A stretch of DNA of 64,000 nucleotides from G963665545 sp963665545 (GCA_963665545.2 CAXXKZ010000006.1:1-64000); one strand, 5' to 3'. Shown: positions 1 to 10,590, counted from the first letter of the stretch. Translations and numbers: made by a program. The notes: generated by a model not told the origin, from the sequence alone.

Positions 1-879
1 GGTTTCCGCCTGCCAGATGGCGTGCAGGGCCTGCTTGGCTTTGGGTTGTGCGGATTTCGGCAAACAATTCAGTACATTCATGGTCTTGTGCATCCAGCAG
101 CGTTGCTGGCGGCTGGCCGGAAAGATTTCATCCAGCGCCGCCCAAAAACCCATCGCACCATCACCAATCGCCAGTTGTGGGGCGCTCATGCCGCGCGACT
201 TCAGATTCAGCAACACCTCACGCCAACTCTGAGTCGATTCCCGCACCCCCGTCCTCAATCGCCAGAAAATGTTTTTCGCCGCGTTCATTGACACCAATGA
301 TCACCAGCGCGCAGAGCTTGGCATCCTCCGCCCGCAGCCCCACTGTAGACACCATCAGCCCAGACATACACCCACCGGTCCTGTCCCAGGCGACGCTGGC
401 TCCACGCTCGATATTCCTCCGCCCATACCTGTTTCAGGCGGGATACCGTGCTGGCCGACAGAACCCTGTGCCTGCGGGCCCACCAGTACCCGCAACGCCT
501 CAGCCATCTCACCGCTGGATACCCCTTTGAGGTACAACCACGGAATGGCTGCCTCGAAAGTCGCTGTCTTGCGCACATATGGCGGCACCAGCACCGACTG
601 AAAACTCACTGCTTCACCGGTCTTCGAGCGCACCTTGGGAATTCTCACCCGGATCGGTCCCAGGCCGGTCTGCAACTCACGTTCTGGCAGGTAACCGTTG
701 CGCACCACACCGGCATGACCTGATTCGGTACGCCAATCCTGATACTTGGCCAGCAGCTCCTGGACTTCACTTTCCACCGCTTCGGCGAGCAGCTTCCGGG
801 CGCCTTCTTTGAGCAATTCGGTCAACGGATCGGCACTGATTGCTCGACGTTCCAGTTCAATAACATTATTCTTGTTCAT
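1..879 (-). pseudogene. IS256-family transposase, frameshifted and partial
   Basis: The first 138 or so residues match the intact 415-residue transposases of the other two copies exactly. The frame is then broken by three single-base insertions relative to those copies: an extra A near 463, an extra C near 341 and an extra C near 250, each lengthening a short homopolymer. Net insertion is three bases, so the frame is restored past the last one. The product would be a DDE (mutator-type) transposase if intact. Three one-base homopolymer gains in one copy and none in the others suggest either recent inactivation or assembly error near a contig end. Confidence 0.85.
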
Positions 880-981
880 AGTGGCGTATCTCCTTTGGTT
901 GCTTTGAAGTTTGGTAACAACAAATCAACCAGATACGCCGCTTTTTTTCAACTGCTCAAACACCAGATTCGATCATAACTC
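1..981 (-). mobile_element. IS256-family element, copy 1 (cut by window edge)
   Basis: This is the same insertion sequence as the two complete 1385-bp copies further on, in reverse orientation and running off the left edge. Its terminal repeat, GAGTTATGATCG on the minus strand, ends at 981. The element sits inside an IS481-type transposase fragment, whose reading frame continues directly from its border. The part in the window is about 71% of the element, so the matching target duplication and the other terminal repeat lie outside. Confidence 0.9.
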
Positions 982-1193
982 TGGAAGGGTAGCTGGTTGG
1001 CTTGCCGGTAGGGTGCACGGCTACGGTCGTAGAGCGCATCGAGACCACATTCTTTGTAGCGCTTGTATATCTTGTAACCGGTGACGCGTGAAATGCCGAA
1101 CTCGCGGCACAGGCATGCCATCTTCTCGCCTTCCAGCAGGCGGGCAATAAATCTCAATCTTTCATCCATCGGTTTACACTCTTTCCAAGGCAT
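982..1193 (-). pseudogene. IS481-family transposase, N-terminal fragment
   Basis: The fragment starts MPWKECKPMDERLRF and carries the winged/helix-turn-helix region (CREFGISRVTGYKIYKRY) typical of IS481-family transposases. It is cut after roughly 70 residues by the border of IS256 copy 1, so the rest may lie beyond the window on the far side of that element. No DDE residues remain here. Short flanking sequence up to about 1262 (including TGTCCGGAATAAT on the plus-strand side) is probably the end of the same element. This is a nested insertion: IS256 into IS481. Confidence 0.75.
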
Positions 1194-1279
1194 CTGGGTA
1201 TCTCCCAAATGCATTAATGTGTAAACCATGTGTCCGGAATAATCTGTAAACCAAGTGTCACTAAGGACAGTTTTGCGGT

Positions 1280-1575
1280 GACCCGTCATCCCGGCACTTT
1301 TTCTACCGTCATCCCGGACTTTCTACCGTCATCCCGGACTTGATCCGGGACCCATTCGGCTTACTGTTGTTGAATGCCGTTGGGTGTCACCAATTCGTTT
1401 TGTGACCGTCAGCGCAAAGGACTATCAACCCCCTATAGGTCCCGGATCGAGCCCGGGATGACGTGGGGAGGGATCAAACCACTTCACCTTATAGGTCCCG
1501 GATCAAGCCCGGGATGACGGGGGGAGGAATCAAACCACTTTGCCCTATAGGTCCCGGGTCTAGCCCGGGAAGACG
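1280..1575. repeat. Cluster of palindromic GTCATCCCGG repeats
   Basis: The stretch contains at least six full or partial copies of a short palindrome of the form GTCATCCCGG-n-CCGGGACC, some in direct and some in inverted orientation, for example near 1287, 1310, 1329, 1437, 1493 and 1550. Two further copies occur near 3511 and 3570 because this block is part of a tandem duplication. Such REP-like palindromes are common between genes in many proteobacteria. I see no gene in this stretch. Confidence 0.8.
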
Positions 1576-1735
1576 GAGGGTGGCCGGATATCTGTCTGCC
1601 TGGACACCCTTGCCGTAGCCAAATGAATAAAGCGCGCCAATATGGGCTAAAATTGCCCCCCATTTTCAGGAATAAAACAGCCCGGTTCAATTCATCTGAT
1701 TCGGGAGTAACTTCGCCACCTAAGGACGCAGAAAC

Positions 1736-1744
1736 CGCATGATG
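1736..1744. repeat. Target-site duplication of IS256 copy 2 (left)
   Basis: CGCATGATG lies immediately left of the IS and is repeated exactly at 3130-3138 on the right. Nine bases fits IS256-family elements, which make 8-9 bp duplications. The duplicated bases include the two ATG codons of the small secreted protein gene, so the element entered exactly at its start. Confidence 0.9.
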
Positions 1745-3129
1745 GAGTTATGATCGAATCTGGTGTTTGAGCAGTTGAAAAAAAGCGGCGTATCTGGTTG
1801 ATTTGTTGTTACCAAACTTCAAAGCAACCAAAGGAGATACGCCACTATGAACAAGAATAATGTTATTGAACTGGAACGTCGAGCAATCAGTGCCGATCCG
1901 TTGACCGAATTGCTCAAAGAAGGCGCCCGGAAGCTGCTCGCCGAAGCGGTGGAAAGTGAAGTCCAGGAGCTGCTGGCCAAGTATCAGGATTGGCGTACCG
2001 AATCAGGTCATGCCGGTGTGGTGCGCAACGGTTACCTGCCAGAACGTGAGTTGCAGACCGGCCTGGGACCGATCCGGGTGAGAATTCCCAAGGTGCGCTC
2101 GAAGACCGGTGAAGCAGTGAGTTTTCAGTCGGTGCTGGTGCCGCCATATGTGCGCAAGACAGCGACTTTCGAGGCAGCCATTCCGTGGTTGTACCTCAAA
2201 GGGGTATCCAGCGGTGAGATGGCTGAGGCGTTGCGGGTACTGGTGGGCCCGCAGGCACAGGGTCTGTCGGCCAGCACGGTATCCCGCCTGAAACAGGTAT
2301 GGGCGGAGGAATATCGAGCGTGGAGCCAGCGTCGCCTGGGACAGGACCGGTGGGTGTATGTCTGGGCTGATGGTGTCTACAGTGGGCTGCGGGCGGAGGA
2401 TGCCAAGCTCTGCGCGCTGGTGATCATTGGTGTCAATGAACGCGGCGAAAAACATTTTCTGGCGATTGAGGACGGGGTGCGGGAATCGACTCAGAGTTGG
2501 CGTGAGGTGTTGCTGAATCTGAAGTCGCGCGGCATGAGCGCCCCACAACTGGCGATTGGTGATGGTGCGATGGGTTTTTGGGCGGCGCTGGATGAAATCT
2601 TTCCGGCCAGCCGCCAGCAACGCTGCTGGATGCACAAGACCATGAATGTACTGAATTGTTTGCCGAAATCCGCACAACCCAAAGCCAAGCAGGCCCTGCA
2701 CGCCATCTGGCAGGCGGAAACCAAGGATGATGCAAACAAGGCGTTTGATTTGTTTATTGAGATCTTTGAGGCGAAATACCCGAAAGCGACGAGCTGTTTG
2801 CTCAAGGATCGGGATGAACTGTTGGCATTTTATGATTTTCCGGCCCAACACTGGCAGAGCATCCGGACCAGCAACCCGATTGAATCCACCTTTGCCACCA
2901 TCCGCCACCGGACCAAAAGATCCAAAGGTTGTCTGACGCGCAATGGCATGTTGCATATGATGTTCAAATTGAGCCAGTGTGCGGAAAAGAAATGGCGCCG
3001 GCTACGCGGCTTTGATTACCTGGCCAAGGTGATTACGGGGGTGAAATTCAAAGATGGGATCGAGGTAAAAGAGATTGATCAGGTCGCCGCTTGAATCAAA
3101 TGGCTAAACACCAGATTTGACAATAGCTC
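1745..3129 (+). mobile_element. IS256-family insertion sequence, copy 2 (complete)
   Basis: The element is 1385 bp with imperfect terminal inverted repeats of about 27 bp: the left end begins GAGTTATGATCG and the right end, read inward, GAGCTATTGTCA; both continue into AATCTGGTGTTT. It is bounded by a perfect 9-bp duplication and carries one intact transposase gene. It matches the copy at 14628-16012 in length and in the encoded protein, which suggests recent transposition. Confidence 0.95.
1847..3094 (+). CDS. IS256-family (mutator) transposase
   Basis: This 415-residue protein is a full-length mutator-type DDE transposase that catalyses copy-out/paste-in movement of its own element. The start is preceded by AAAGGAGAT, a strong ribosome binding site. 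Family hallmarks are visible: an N-terminal helical region, YVWADGVYSG with the first catalytic aspartate near residue 175, LAIGDGAMGFW with the second near 240, CWMHKTMNVL, and NPIESTFATIRHRT with the catalytic glutamate near 345. The sequence is identical to that of copy 3. A long antisense reading frame covers much of the gene but has no independent support. Confidence 0.95.
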   Translation: MNKNNVIELERRAISADPLTELLKEGARKLLAEAVESEVQELLAKYQDWRTESGHAGVVRNGYLPERELQTGLGPIRVRIPKVRSKTGEAVSFQSVLVPPYVRKTATFEAAIPWLYLKGVSSGEMAEALRVLVGPQAQGLSASTVSRLKQVWAEEYRAWSQRRLGQDRWVYVWADGVYSGLRAEDAKLCALVIIGVNERGEKHFLAIEDGVRESTQSWREVLLNLKSRGMSAPQLAIGDGAMGFWAALDEIFPASRQQRCWMHKTMNVLNCLPKSAQPKAKQALHAIWQAETKDDANKAFDLFIEIFEAKYPKATSCLLKDRDELLAFYDFPAQHWQSIRTSNPIESTFATIRHRTKRSKGCLTRNGMLHMMFKLSQCAEKKWRRLRGFDYLAKVITGVKFKDGIEVKEIDQVAA

Positions 3130-3132
3130 CGC

Positions 3133-3321
3133 ATGATGAAGTCGATTACGCTAAGTTTAGCCCTGATTTCTTTGCCGGCCCTGGCCGACCACCACCAATC
3201 ATCGGAATTGTGGACGGGCATACACGCTTACCTCGCTGAGCAAGTCCGAGGAGGCCGGAATTCCGGGGCTCACCGACTCCGGCAAGCTGGCGAAGGATGT
3301 CGCCGCAATCGTGCTCGCTGA
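3133..3321 (+). pseudogene. Small secreted protein, IS-separated and frameshifted copy
   Basis: This is the first-unit copy of the gene that is intact at 3758-3949. The start codons survive because they lie in the IS target duplication, but the native upstream region has been moved to the far side of the IS. An extra C near 3247 shifts the frame after about 37 residues, replacing the native C terminus. The first residues still encode a signal peptide (MMKSITLSLALISLPALA). It is unlikely to give a functional product. Confidence 0.7.
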
Positions 3322-3509
3322 CTGATAGCGCCCAGAACAAAATGAAGCCATCAAGGACTTTTCAACAGCGCTACTACCTCACCACCACCAATCCGCTGCG
3401 CCGGCTGCTGCGGAATGCGGATCTGCTGATTTACATCTTTAGAGCCATCTGGGCCTCATCCCGGCTGTTCCTTGGTGGCCGGTGCGACGCGCCCATCGAC
3501 TTGCCATCA

Positions 3510-4129
3510 ATAGGTCCCGGATCAAGCCCGGGATGACGGGGGGAGGAATCAAACCACTTTGCCCTATAGGTCCCGGGTCTAGCCCGGGAAGACGGAGGGT
3601 GGCCGGATATCTGTCTGCCTGGACACCCTTGCCGTAGCCAAATGAATAAAGCGCGCCAATATGGGCTAAAATTGCCCCCCATTTTCAGGAATAAAACAGC
3701 CCGGTTCAATTCATCTGATTCGGGGGTAACTTCGCCACCTAAGGACGCAGAAACCGCATGATGAAGTCGATTACGCTAAGTTTAGCCCTGATTTCTTTGC
3801 CGGCCCTGGCCGACCACCACCAATCATCGGAATTGTGGACGGGCATACACGCTTACCTCGCTGAGCAAGTCGAGGAGGCCGGAATTCCGGGGCTCACCGA
3901 CTCCGGCAAGCTGGCGAAGGATGTCGCCGCAATCGTGCTCGCTGACTGATAGCGCCCAGAACAAAATGAAGCCATCAAGGACTTTTCAACAGCGCTACTA
4001 CCTCACCACCACCAATCCGCTGCGCCGGCTGCTGCGGAATGCGGATCTGCTGATTTACATCTTTAGAGCCATCTGGGCCTGGCTGTTCCTTGGTGGCCGG
4101 TTGCGACGCGCCCATCGACTTGCCATCAA
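3510..4129. repeat. Tandem duplication, second unit (intact)
   Basis: This unit repeats the sequence of the first one without the IS. It begins at the TAGGTCCCGG palindrome and ends at CTTGCCATCAA, the same sequence that ends the first unit at 3510. The junction therefore joins the middle of the small membrane-protein gene to the repeat cluster. Stretch 3322-3757 has no intact gene; it holds the truncated membrane-protein copy and the duplicated upstream region. Confidence 0.85.
3758..3949 (+). CDS. Small secreted protein of unknown function
   Basis: The product is 63 residues with a clear Sec signal peptide (KSITLSLALISLPALA followed by DHH), leaving a mature part of about 45 residues that is acidic and has no cysteine. 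I do not recognise the family. It precedes the small membrane protein and the corrinoid/Fe-S reductase-like gene on the same strand with very short gaps, so it is probably part of that operon. Its upstream region (about 3600-3757) is the only gene-free stretch before the operon and should carry the promoter. Two ATG codons are adjacent; either could start. Confidence 0.55.
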   Translation: MMKSITLSLALISLPALADHHQSSELWTGIHAYLAEQVEEAGIPGLTDSGKLAKDVAAIVLAD

Positions 4130-4196
4130 GTCCGGCCAGCCGATGGACATCGATTTTCTGGCCGAGTCCAGCCAGGTAAAAAGGCAGCGGCGCTAA
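3966..4196 (+). CDS. Small membrane-associated protein upstream of Rdh-like gene
   Basis: The product is 76 residues, basic at both ends, with one hydrophobic segment near residues 28-48 (LLIYIFRAIWAWLFLGG) that could be a membrane anchor. I chose the internal ATG because it lies past the stop of the preceding gene. Its stop codon overlaps the start of the reductase-like gene (TAATG), so translation is probably coupled. Reductive dehalogenase operons often encode a small membrane anchor (RdhB), but those usually have two or three membrane helices, so identity with RdhB is only a suggestion. Confidence 0.55.
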   Translation: MKPSRTFQQRYYLTTTNPLRRLLRNADLLIYIFRAIWAWLFLGGRLRRAHRLAIKSGQPMDIDFLAESSQVKRQRR

Positions 4197-5167
4197 TGCG
4201 CCCCGTCGATCCACCTGCCCCGGAGTATGCCTTTCGATTGAAAGCACAGCCCTTGTCGGGCAACACCATCAACGGCTTGAACGAACACAAGAGGCGCCGC
4301 CCCCGGCCCGTGTTCCACTCTTCCGGCCGCGGCGGTGGGCGCCAGCCACTGGATTGGGAGGCTTTGGATGTGTTTTTCAACCTGGTCGCGCCGATCAACA
4401 CCTTTATTCACGTTGTCAAAGGGATGTGGCAGCGCCGCCTGTACGCCGGCCCGGTTGCACCCCGGCGCAAAGAGATTGACCCAAACGAAGCCAGCAATCG
4501 CATCAAGGCCCGCGGCAAAGCGCTGGGGGCGGGATTGGTCGGCGTCAATGAATTGGCAGAAAATGCCCTTTATGAAGGTTACCCCGAGCCGCCCTACCGA
4601 TACGTCATCAGCCTGGGGATCCCGATGGACCGCGATGAAATGAAATATGTCCCGCAGCTGCGCGCGGGCACCGAAGTCATGCGCACTTACCGCCGCGGTT
4701 CCATGGTTGCAATCCGATTGGCGCAATACATCCGCTCGATCGGCTGGCCTGCGCAGGCCTACGCCGACGGCGACGATATCCTGCAAATCCCGATGGCGAT
4801 CAATTCGGGGCTGGGACAATTGGGCAAGCACGGTTCTTTGATCTCGAAAGAATTTGGTTCCAATTTCCGTCTTGCCTCGGTGCTGACGGATTTGCCGCTA
4901 CGATGCGACCGACCCGAAAATATTGGCGTCGATGAGCTGTGCAAAGTCTGCCGGCGTTGCACCAAGGATTGTCCCCCCGGTGCGATTTCGGACGCCAAGC
5001 AACTGGTCAGGGGCGAGCACAAATGGTACGTGGATTTTGATAAATGTGTGCCGTATTTTTCGATCACCCAGGGTTGCGCCATCTGCCTCGAAGTCTGCCC
5101 CTGGTCGAAGCCAGGCCGCGGCCTGTCCCTGGCTGAGAAATTCCTCGCCACAGAGGCATCGCCATAA
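4196..5167 (+). CDS. Reductive-dehalogenase-like corrinoid/Fe-S protein
   Basis: This 323-residue protein carries two [4Fe-4S] motifs near the C terminus: CKVCRRCTKDCP (about 242-253) and CVPYFSITQGCAICLEVCPW (about 281-300). The layout, including the split cysteine before GCAICLEVCPW, is that of reductive dehalogenases and of epoxyqueuosine reductase QueG, both cobalamin-dependent. The upstream part (GVNELAENALYEGY, YVISLGIPMDRDEM, INSGLGQLGKHGSLIS) fits the corrinoid-binding nitroreductase-like fold of RdhA. There is no Tat signal, so it should be cytoplasmic, unlike respiratory RdhA. The substrate cannot be read from sequence. Confidence 0.75.
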   Translation: MRPVDPPAPEYAFRLKAQPLSGNTINGLNEHKRRRPRPVFHSSGRGGGRQPLDWEALDVFFNLVAPINTFIHVVKGMWQRRLYAGPVAPRRKEIDPNEASNRIKARGKALGAGLVGVNELAENALYEGYPEPPYRYVISLGIPMDRDEMKYVPQLRAGTEVMRTYRRGSMVAIRLAQYIRSIGWPAQAYADGDDILQIPMAINSGLGQLGKHGSLISKEFGSNFRLASVLTDLPLRCDRPENIGVDELCKVCRRCTKDCPPGAISDAKQLVRGEHKWYVDFDKCVPYFSITQGCAICLEVCPWSKPGRGLSLAEKFLATEASP

Positions 5168-5169
5168 CC

Positions 5170-6054
5170 ATGGCCAGCAACCTCAATGCCGCTGTGGCGG
5201 TAACACTCGGTCTTTGTCTGGGTGCCTGCGCGAGCCTGCCTGCACCCGTCACCTCATTGCGTGACACACTCGATCTGGCTGCGGTGGCCGAGGATGCGCT
5301 GGCGCTGGCCGGAACCGGCGGTGTTGATCGATTGCTGGTGGTCTTCGACATCGACAACACCCTGTTGGCGATGAATCAAGACCTGGGATCCGATCAGTGG
5401 TACGAATGGCAAGAAGCACTGCGATCTGATGACCCTTGCGATGAGAACCTGGTCAATGGCCTGCTGGCTGAACAGGGGGCGCTCTTCCATGCCGCGGCCA
5501 TGCGCCCGACCCAGGCAGACATGGCGGCACAAGTCGCGCGTATTCAGGCCAGGGGCATTGCCGTCATTGCACTCACCTCTCGCGGCCCCGATTTCCGGCT
5601 GCAGACTTTTCGTGAATTGCGCCGCGCCGGCGTCAGTTTTTATGCCTCCGCAATCGGACCCCAACGCGGGTATCCTGAAACGTTCATTCCCAAGGGGGGT
5701 TCACGCATGGCCCTGTATGAAGACGGCGTCTTTCTTACCGCAGGCCAGCACAAAGGCGATATGCTCGCTGCGCTGCTTGATCGCACCGCGACCCCTGACC
5801 CGGCGGTAATCGTCGTGGCCGATGACAAAGCCGACAATCTACAGGCCGTTCTCGATCGGTTTGCCGGCACAGCTACTGCCGTGCATGCCTGGCATTACCG
5901 GGGCGAAGACCAGCGGGTGGCCGCGTTTGACGGCGAATCGGCAATGCAACAATGGCGCACCATCCATCCACCGCTGCTGATACTTGGCGATGAATTCGGG
6001 CCGGTGCACTACGACATTTCCGCGGCCAGCCGACCAGAAGGCTGCCCGCCCTGA
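5170..6054 (+). CDS. HAD-superfamily lipoprotein (DUF2608-like)
   Basis: This 294-residue protein has a lipobox (LGAC at about residues 17-20) after a short hydrophobic signal, so it should be lipid-anchored in the envelope. The motif VVFDIDNTLLAM (about 56-67) is the DxDxT nucleophile motif of HAD phosphatases. IALTSRGP gives the second HAD motif, a lysine is present in FIPKGG, and VVADDKADN supplies the acidic fourth motif. The arrangement resembles DUF2608 proteins. It follows the reductase-like gene after two bases, so the two are probably co-transcribed. The substrate is unknown. Confidence 0.7.
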   Translation: MASNLNAAVAVTLGLCLGACASLPAPVTSLRDTLDLAAVAEDALALAGTGGVDRLLVVFDIDNTLLAMNQDLGSDQWYEWQEALRSDDPCDENLVNGLLAEQGALFHAAAMRPTQADMAAQVARIQARGIAVIALTSRGPDFRLQTFRELRRAGVSFYASAIGPQRGYPETFIPKGGSRMALYEDGVFLTAGQHKGDMLAALLDRTATPDPAVIVVADDKADNLQAVLDRFAGTATAVHAWHYRGEDQRVAAFDGESAMQQWRTIHPPLLILGDEFGPVHYDISAASRPEGCPP

Positions 6055-6065
6055 TCCACCCTGGC

Positions 6066-6674
6066 TCAGTGATGGCCCCAATTCTCCGGGTCGTCAGAAT
6101 CGCCTGGCGCCAAACCGATGACCTCGCCATCGACATTGACCCCCAGGCCTGAGACCGTTCGATTGGCGTAGGCGAAATAGGCCGCCACCTGGTTGACTTC
6201 GAGGATTTGACCGTCGTCGAGGCCGGCTTCGCGCATGGCCTCGATGTCGTCAGCCTCGATGTCGTCGGGCGTTTGGGTGAGCTTGCGCACATAGACAAGT
6301 GCTGCCTGTTGCGCACGGTCAAAAGGTTCGCCCGCCCGGATCATGTCCAGCGCCGCGAGGTAGTCGTCAAATTGAGCGGCCCGCCCCGCCAGCAGACGCT
6401 GCATACCGGCGGCGTGGTGCCGCTCACAGTAGTTGCAGCCGTTGATCCGGCTGACCAGCACGCCGATGGCTTCGAGAAACCATTTGGGTAGCGTATTGGC
6501 CGAATGATGCAGCACCGATTTGTACAGCGTCATGTGGCCGTACAGGCTGTGCGGTCTCAGGCTGTGGACCTTGAGCACATTGTCGACCTGGCCATCCGGG
6601 CCCCGTACCCGGCGGTACAGGTCGGCCAACCGACCTTGAGCCTGTTCAACGCTGATTACCTGAATAAAAGCCAT
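6066..6674 (-). CDS. Peroxidase-related (AhpD/CMD family) enzyme
   Basis: The product is about 202 residues with an alkylhydroperoxidase D/carboxymuconolactone decarboxylase-type core. The redox motif INGCNYCERHH lies near residue 85 and resembles the CxxC-x3-H active site of AhpD. The total length and C-terminal helical domain fit the uncharacterised peroxidase-related subfamily rather than AhpD itself. I chose the ATG preceded by AGGTG over an in-frame GTG three codons upstream. It is divergent from the next gene, with only 58 bp between them, and converges on the HAD lipoprotein gene. Confidence 0.75.
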   Translation of the reverse strand: MAFIQVISVEQAQGRLADLYRRVRGPDGQVDNVLKVHSLRPHSLYGHMTLYKSVLHHSANTLPKWFLEAIGVLVSRINGCNYCERHHAAGMQRLLAGRAAQFDDYLAALDMIRAGEPFDRAQQAALVYVRKLTQTPDDIEADDIEAMREAGLDDGQILEVNQVAAYFAYANRTVSGLGVNVDGEVIGLAPGDSDDPENWGHH

Positions 6675-6732
6675 GTTGTTCACCTATGTTGCTCTAAATG
6701 ACGCTTGCAATAACGTATCATACTGCTCCTTG

Positions 6733-7947
6733 ATGCCCGCCAGGACCAACGCCATTTTCACGCTTCTCAAACCAAGCCTTCTCGCCTTGTCGTTGATCTG
6801 CATGGTCAACGCCTGCGCCAATGAAGTGTCACCGGACGGTGCGCGGGTCGCGACCTTCAATATCAGCATGGGGATGCGGCAGGCCGGGGCGCTGGCGCAG
6901 GCCTTGAATAACCCGGGCCACGAAAAGCTGCAGGCAGTGGCCGGCATTATTCAGCACGTGCGGCCGGACATCCTGTTGCTGAACGAGGTGGATTACGATC
7001 CGGAGGTGGATGCGGCTGCACTGTTCGCAAAAAACTTTCTGTCAGTTTCGCAGCAGGGCCAAGAATCCATCCGTTACGATTATAGTTACCGCGGCCCGGC
7101 CAATACCGGCATCGACAGCGGCCTGGACATCGATGGCGACGGTGAGTTGGGCACGGCCAGAGATGCCTGGGGTTTTGGCGATTTCCCCGGGCAATACGCC
7201 ATGTTGGTGCTGTCGCGCTATCCCATCAATGCGGCAATGGTGCGCAGTTTCCAGCATCTGAAATGGTCGGATCTGCCGGCCGCGCTGCGGCCGAAAAACC
7301 TCGACGGCAGTAAGTATTATCCCGATCACATCTGGACGCAGTTAAGGCTGAGTTCGAAAAATCACTGGGACATCCCGATCAACATTGGCAGCCATACCCT
7401 GCACCTGCTGGCATTCCACCCGACGCCGCCGGTTTTTGATGGGCCGCAGGACCATAACGGTTTACGCAATCATGATGAGATTCGCCTGTGGGCCGAATAC
7501 CTTGCCAGCGGCGGTGCGCCATTCCTGACCGATGATCAGGGCCGTTCCAGCGGTCTGGCGATTGATGCGCAGTTTGTCATCGTCGGCGATATGAATGCTG
7601 ACCCCATCGATGGCGACAGCGTCGCCGGGGCCGTTGGCCAATTGCTGCACCACGAGCGGGTGGATGGGCGCTGCATACCCACCAGCCGCGGCGCCGGCGA
7701 GGCCAATCGGCTTCAGGGCGGGCTTAACCCGGAACATCGGGGCGAGCCGGACGCCGACACGGCAGATTTCAACGATCGCTTTACAGGCAACTTGAGGATT
7801 GACTATGCCCTGCCATCAAAGGGTTTGAAAGTACTCGGTTGCGGGGTGTTTTGGCCGGCAGCCGACGAAGCGGGCCACCCGTCAGCCGACATATCCGACC
7901 ACCACCTGGTGTGGGTGGATGTGCAATTTCAGGCGCTGGGGCAATGA
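6733..7947 (+). CDS. Endonuclease/exonuclease/phosphatase-family lipoprotein
   Basis: The mature protein of about 380 residues has the EEP fold: ATFNI near the start, LLNEVDYD with the catalytic glutamate, GDMNADP with the metal-binding Asp/Asn, RIDYALPS, and SDHHLVWVDV with the catalytic aspartate/histidine. A signal peptide ending in VNAC marks it as a lipoprotein, which decides the start over a frame-open start 20 codons earlier. Related bacterial exported EEP proteins act on phosphoester substrates such as lipids or extracellular DNA; which applies here is unknown. Its stop overlaps the next start (ATGA). Confidence 0.75.
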   Translation: MPARTNAIFTLLKPSLLALSLICMVNACANEVSPDGARVATFNISMGMRQAGALAQALNNPGHEKLQAVAGIIQHVRPDILLLNEVDYDPEVDAAALFAKNFLSVSQQGQESIRYDYSYRGPANTGIDSGLDIDGDGELGTARDAWGFGDFPGQYAMLVLSRYPINAAMVRSFQHLKWSDLPAALRPKNLDGSKYYPDHIWTQLRLSSKNHWDIPINIGSHTLHLLAFHPTPPVFDGPQDHNGLRNHDEIRLWAEYLASGGAPFLTDDQGRSSGLAIDAQFVIVGDMNADPIDGDSVAGAVGQLLHHERVDGRCIPTSRGAGEANRLQGGLNPEHRGEPDADTADFNDRFTGNLRIDYALPSKGLKVLGCGVFWPAADEAGHPSADISDHHLVWVDVQFQALGQ

Positions 7948-8396
7948 GTCAGGACAACCGTCCCGGGAGCGTCGCAGAGCTGGCCGAGCTTTATCGGACC
8001 ACCATCCTGCGCCATGCCACCCAACCGACCGGCTACCAAGCGCAAATTGCCGCGACTCATGAGTGCGAAAAGTACAATCCACTGTGCGGCGACCGCATCA
8101 CCGTGCAACTGCAGATCAGCGGGGATGACATAGAGGCCACGGCTTTTACCGGCGAGGCCTGCGCCATTTGCATGGCGGCGGCATCGCTGTTGTGTGAACA
8201 GCTTGGCGGCCAGCCGACCACGGCAATCCAAGCGAAACACGACTGGTTGAGCGCAGAACTGGCCGCTGCGGGAAGCGGTGGAAAGGATGGCCACGAAGCT
8301 CTGCAGCCTTTGCTGGGCGTGCGCTGCTACCCCAGCAGAGTCCGCTGCGCCCTGCTCCCCTGGGAAGCGGCGCGCGACGCCCTCAACAAAGACTAA
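7944..8396 (+). CDS. SufU/IscU-type Fe-S assembly scaffold protein
   Basis: The 150-residue protein belongs to the NifU N-terminal/SufU family. The three conserved cysteine regions are visible: YNPLCGD, GEACAICMAAAS and RCALLPWEA, with an insertion between the second and third regions typical of SufU rather than IscU. In Gram-positive bacteria SufU is a zinc-dependent sulfur acceptor for SufS. No other suf genes lie nearby, so its partner must be elsewhere. The start overlaps the stop of the lipoprotein gene, suggesting coupled translation, although a functional link is not obvious. Confidence 0.85.
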   Translation: MSQDNRPGSVAELAELYRTTILRHATQPTGYQAQIAATHECEKYNPLCGDRITVQLQISGDDIEATAFTGEACAICMAAASLLCEQLGGQPTTAIQAKHDWLSAELAAAGSGGKDGHEALQPLLGVRCYPSRVRCALLPWEAARDALNKD

Positions 8397-8418
8397 CTAT
8401 GTAGCGCCCGCCTACCGA

Positions 8419-10458
<2,040 letters not shown>

Positions 10459-10590
10459 ATCACTGAATCCTGCAAAGGGGGAAAATGATTCGGGCAATCG
10501 GCCATTATACCCATTGCCAGCGCCAAAGTTGTTATCATGTCGGACCCATCCGGATAACGGCGAAACTGAGACTAAGGAAAGGATTATTTC

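Larger units (their letters stand above)
1491..3509. repeat. Tandem duplication, first unit (split by IS256 copy 2)
   Basis: Leaving out the IS and one target duplication (1745-3138), this unit is about 625 bp and nearly identical to the unit that follows at 3510-4129. Differences are few: an extra C near 3247, a six-base insertion near 3454, one missing T near 3482 and one substitution near 1706. It contains the end of the palindromic repeat cluster, the upstream region and coding sequence of a small secreted protein, and a 5' part of a small membrane-protein gene. Confidence 0.85.

Noticed and set aside
2003..2956. 317-residue reading frame antisense to the IS256 transposase (also 14886-15839)
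   Set aside because: It mirrors the codon structure of an intact transposase, has no binding site of its own and shows no protein family features.
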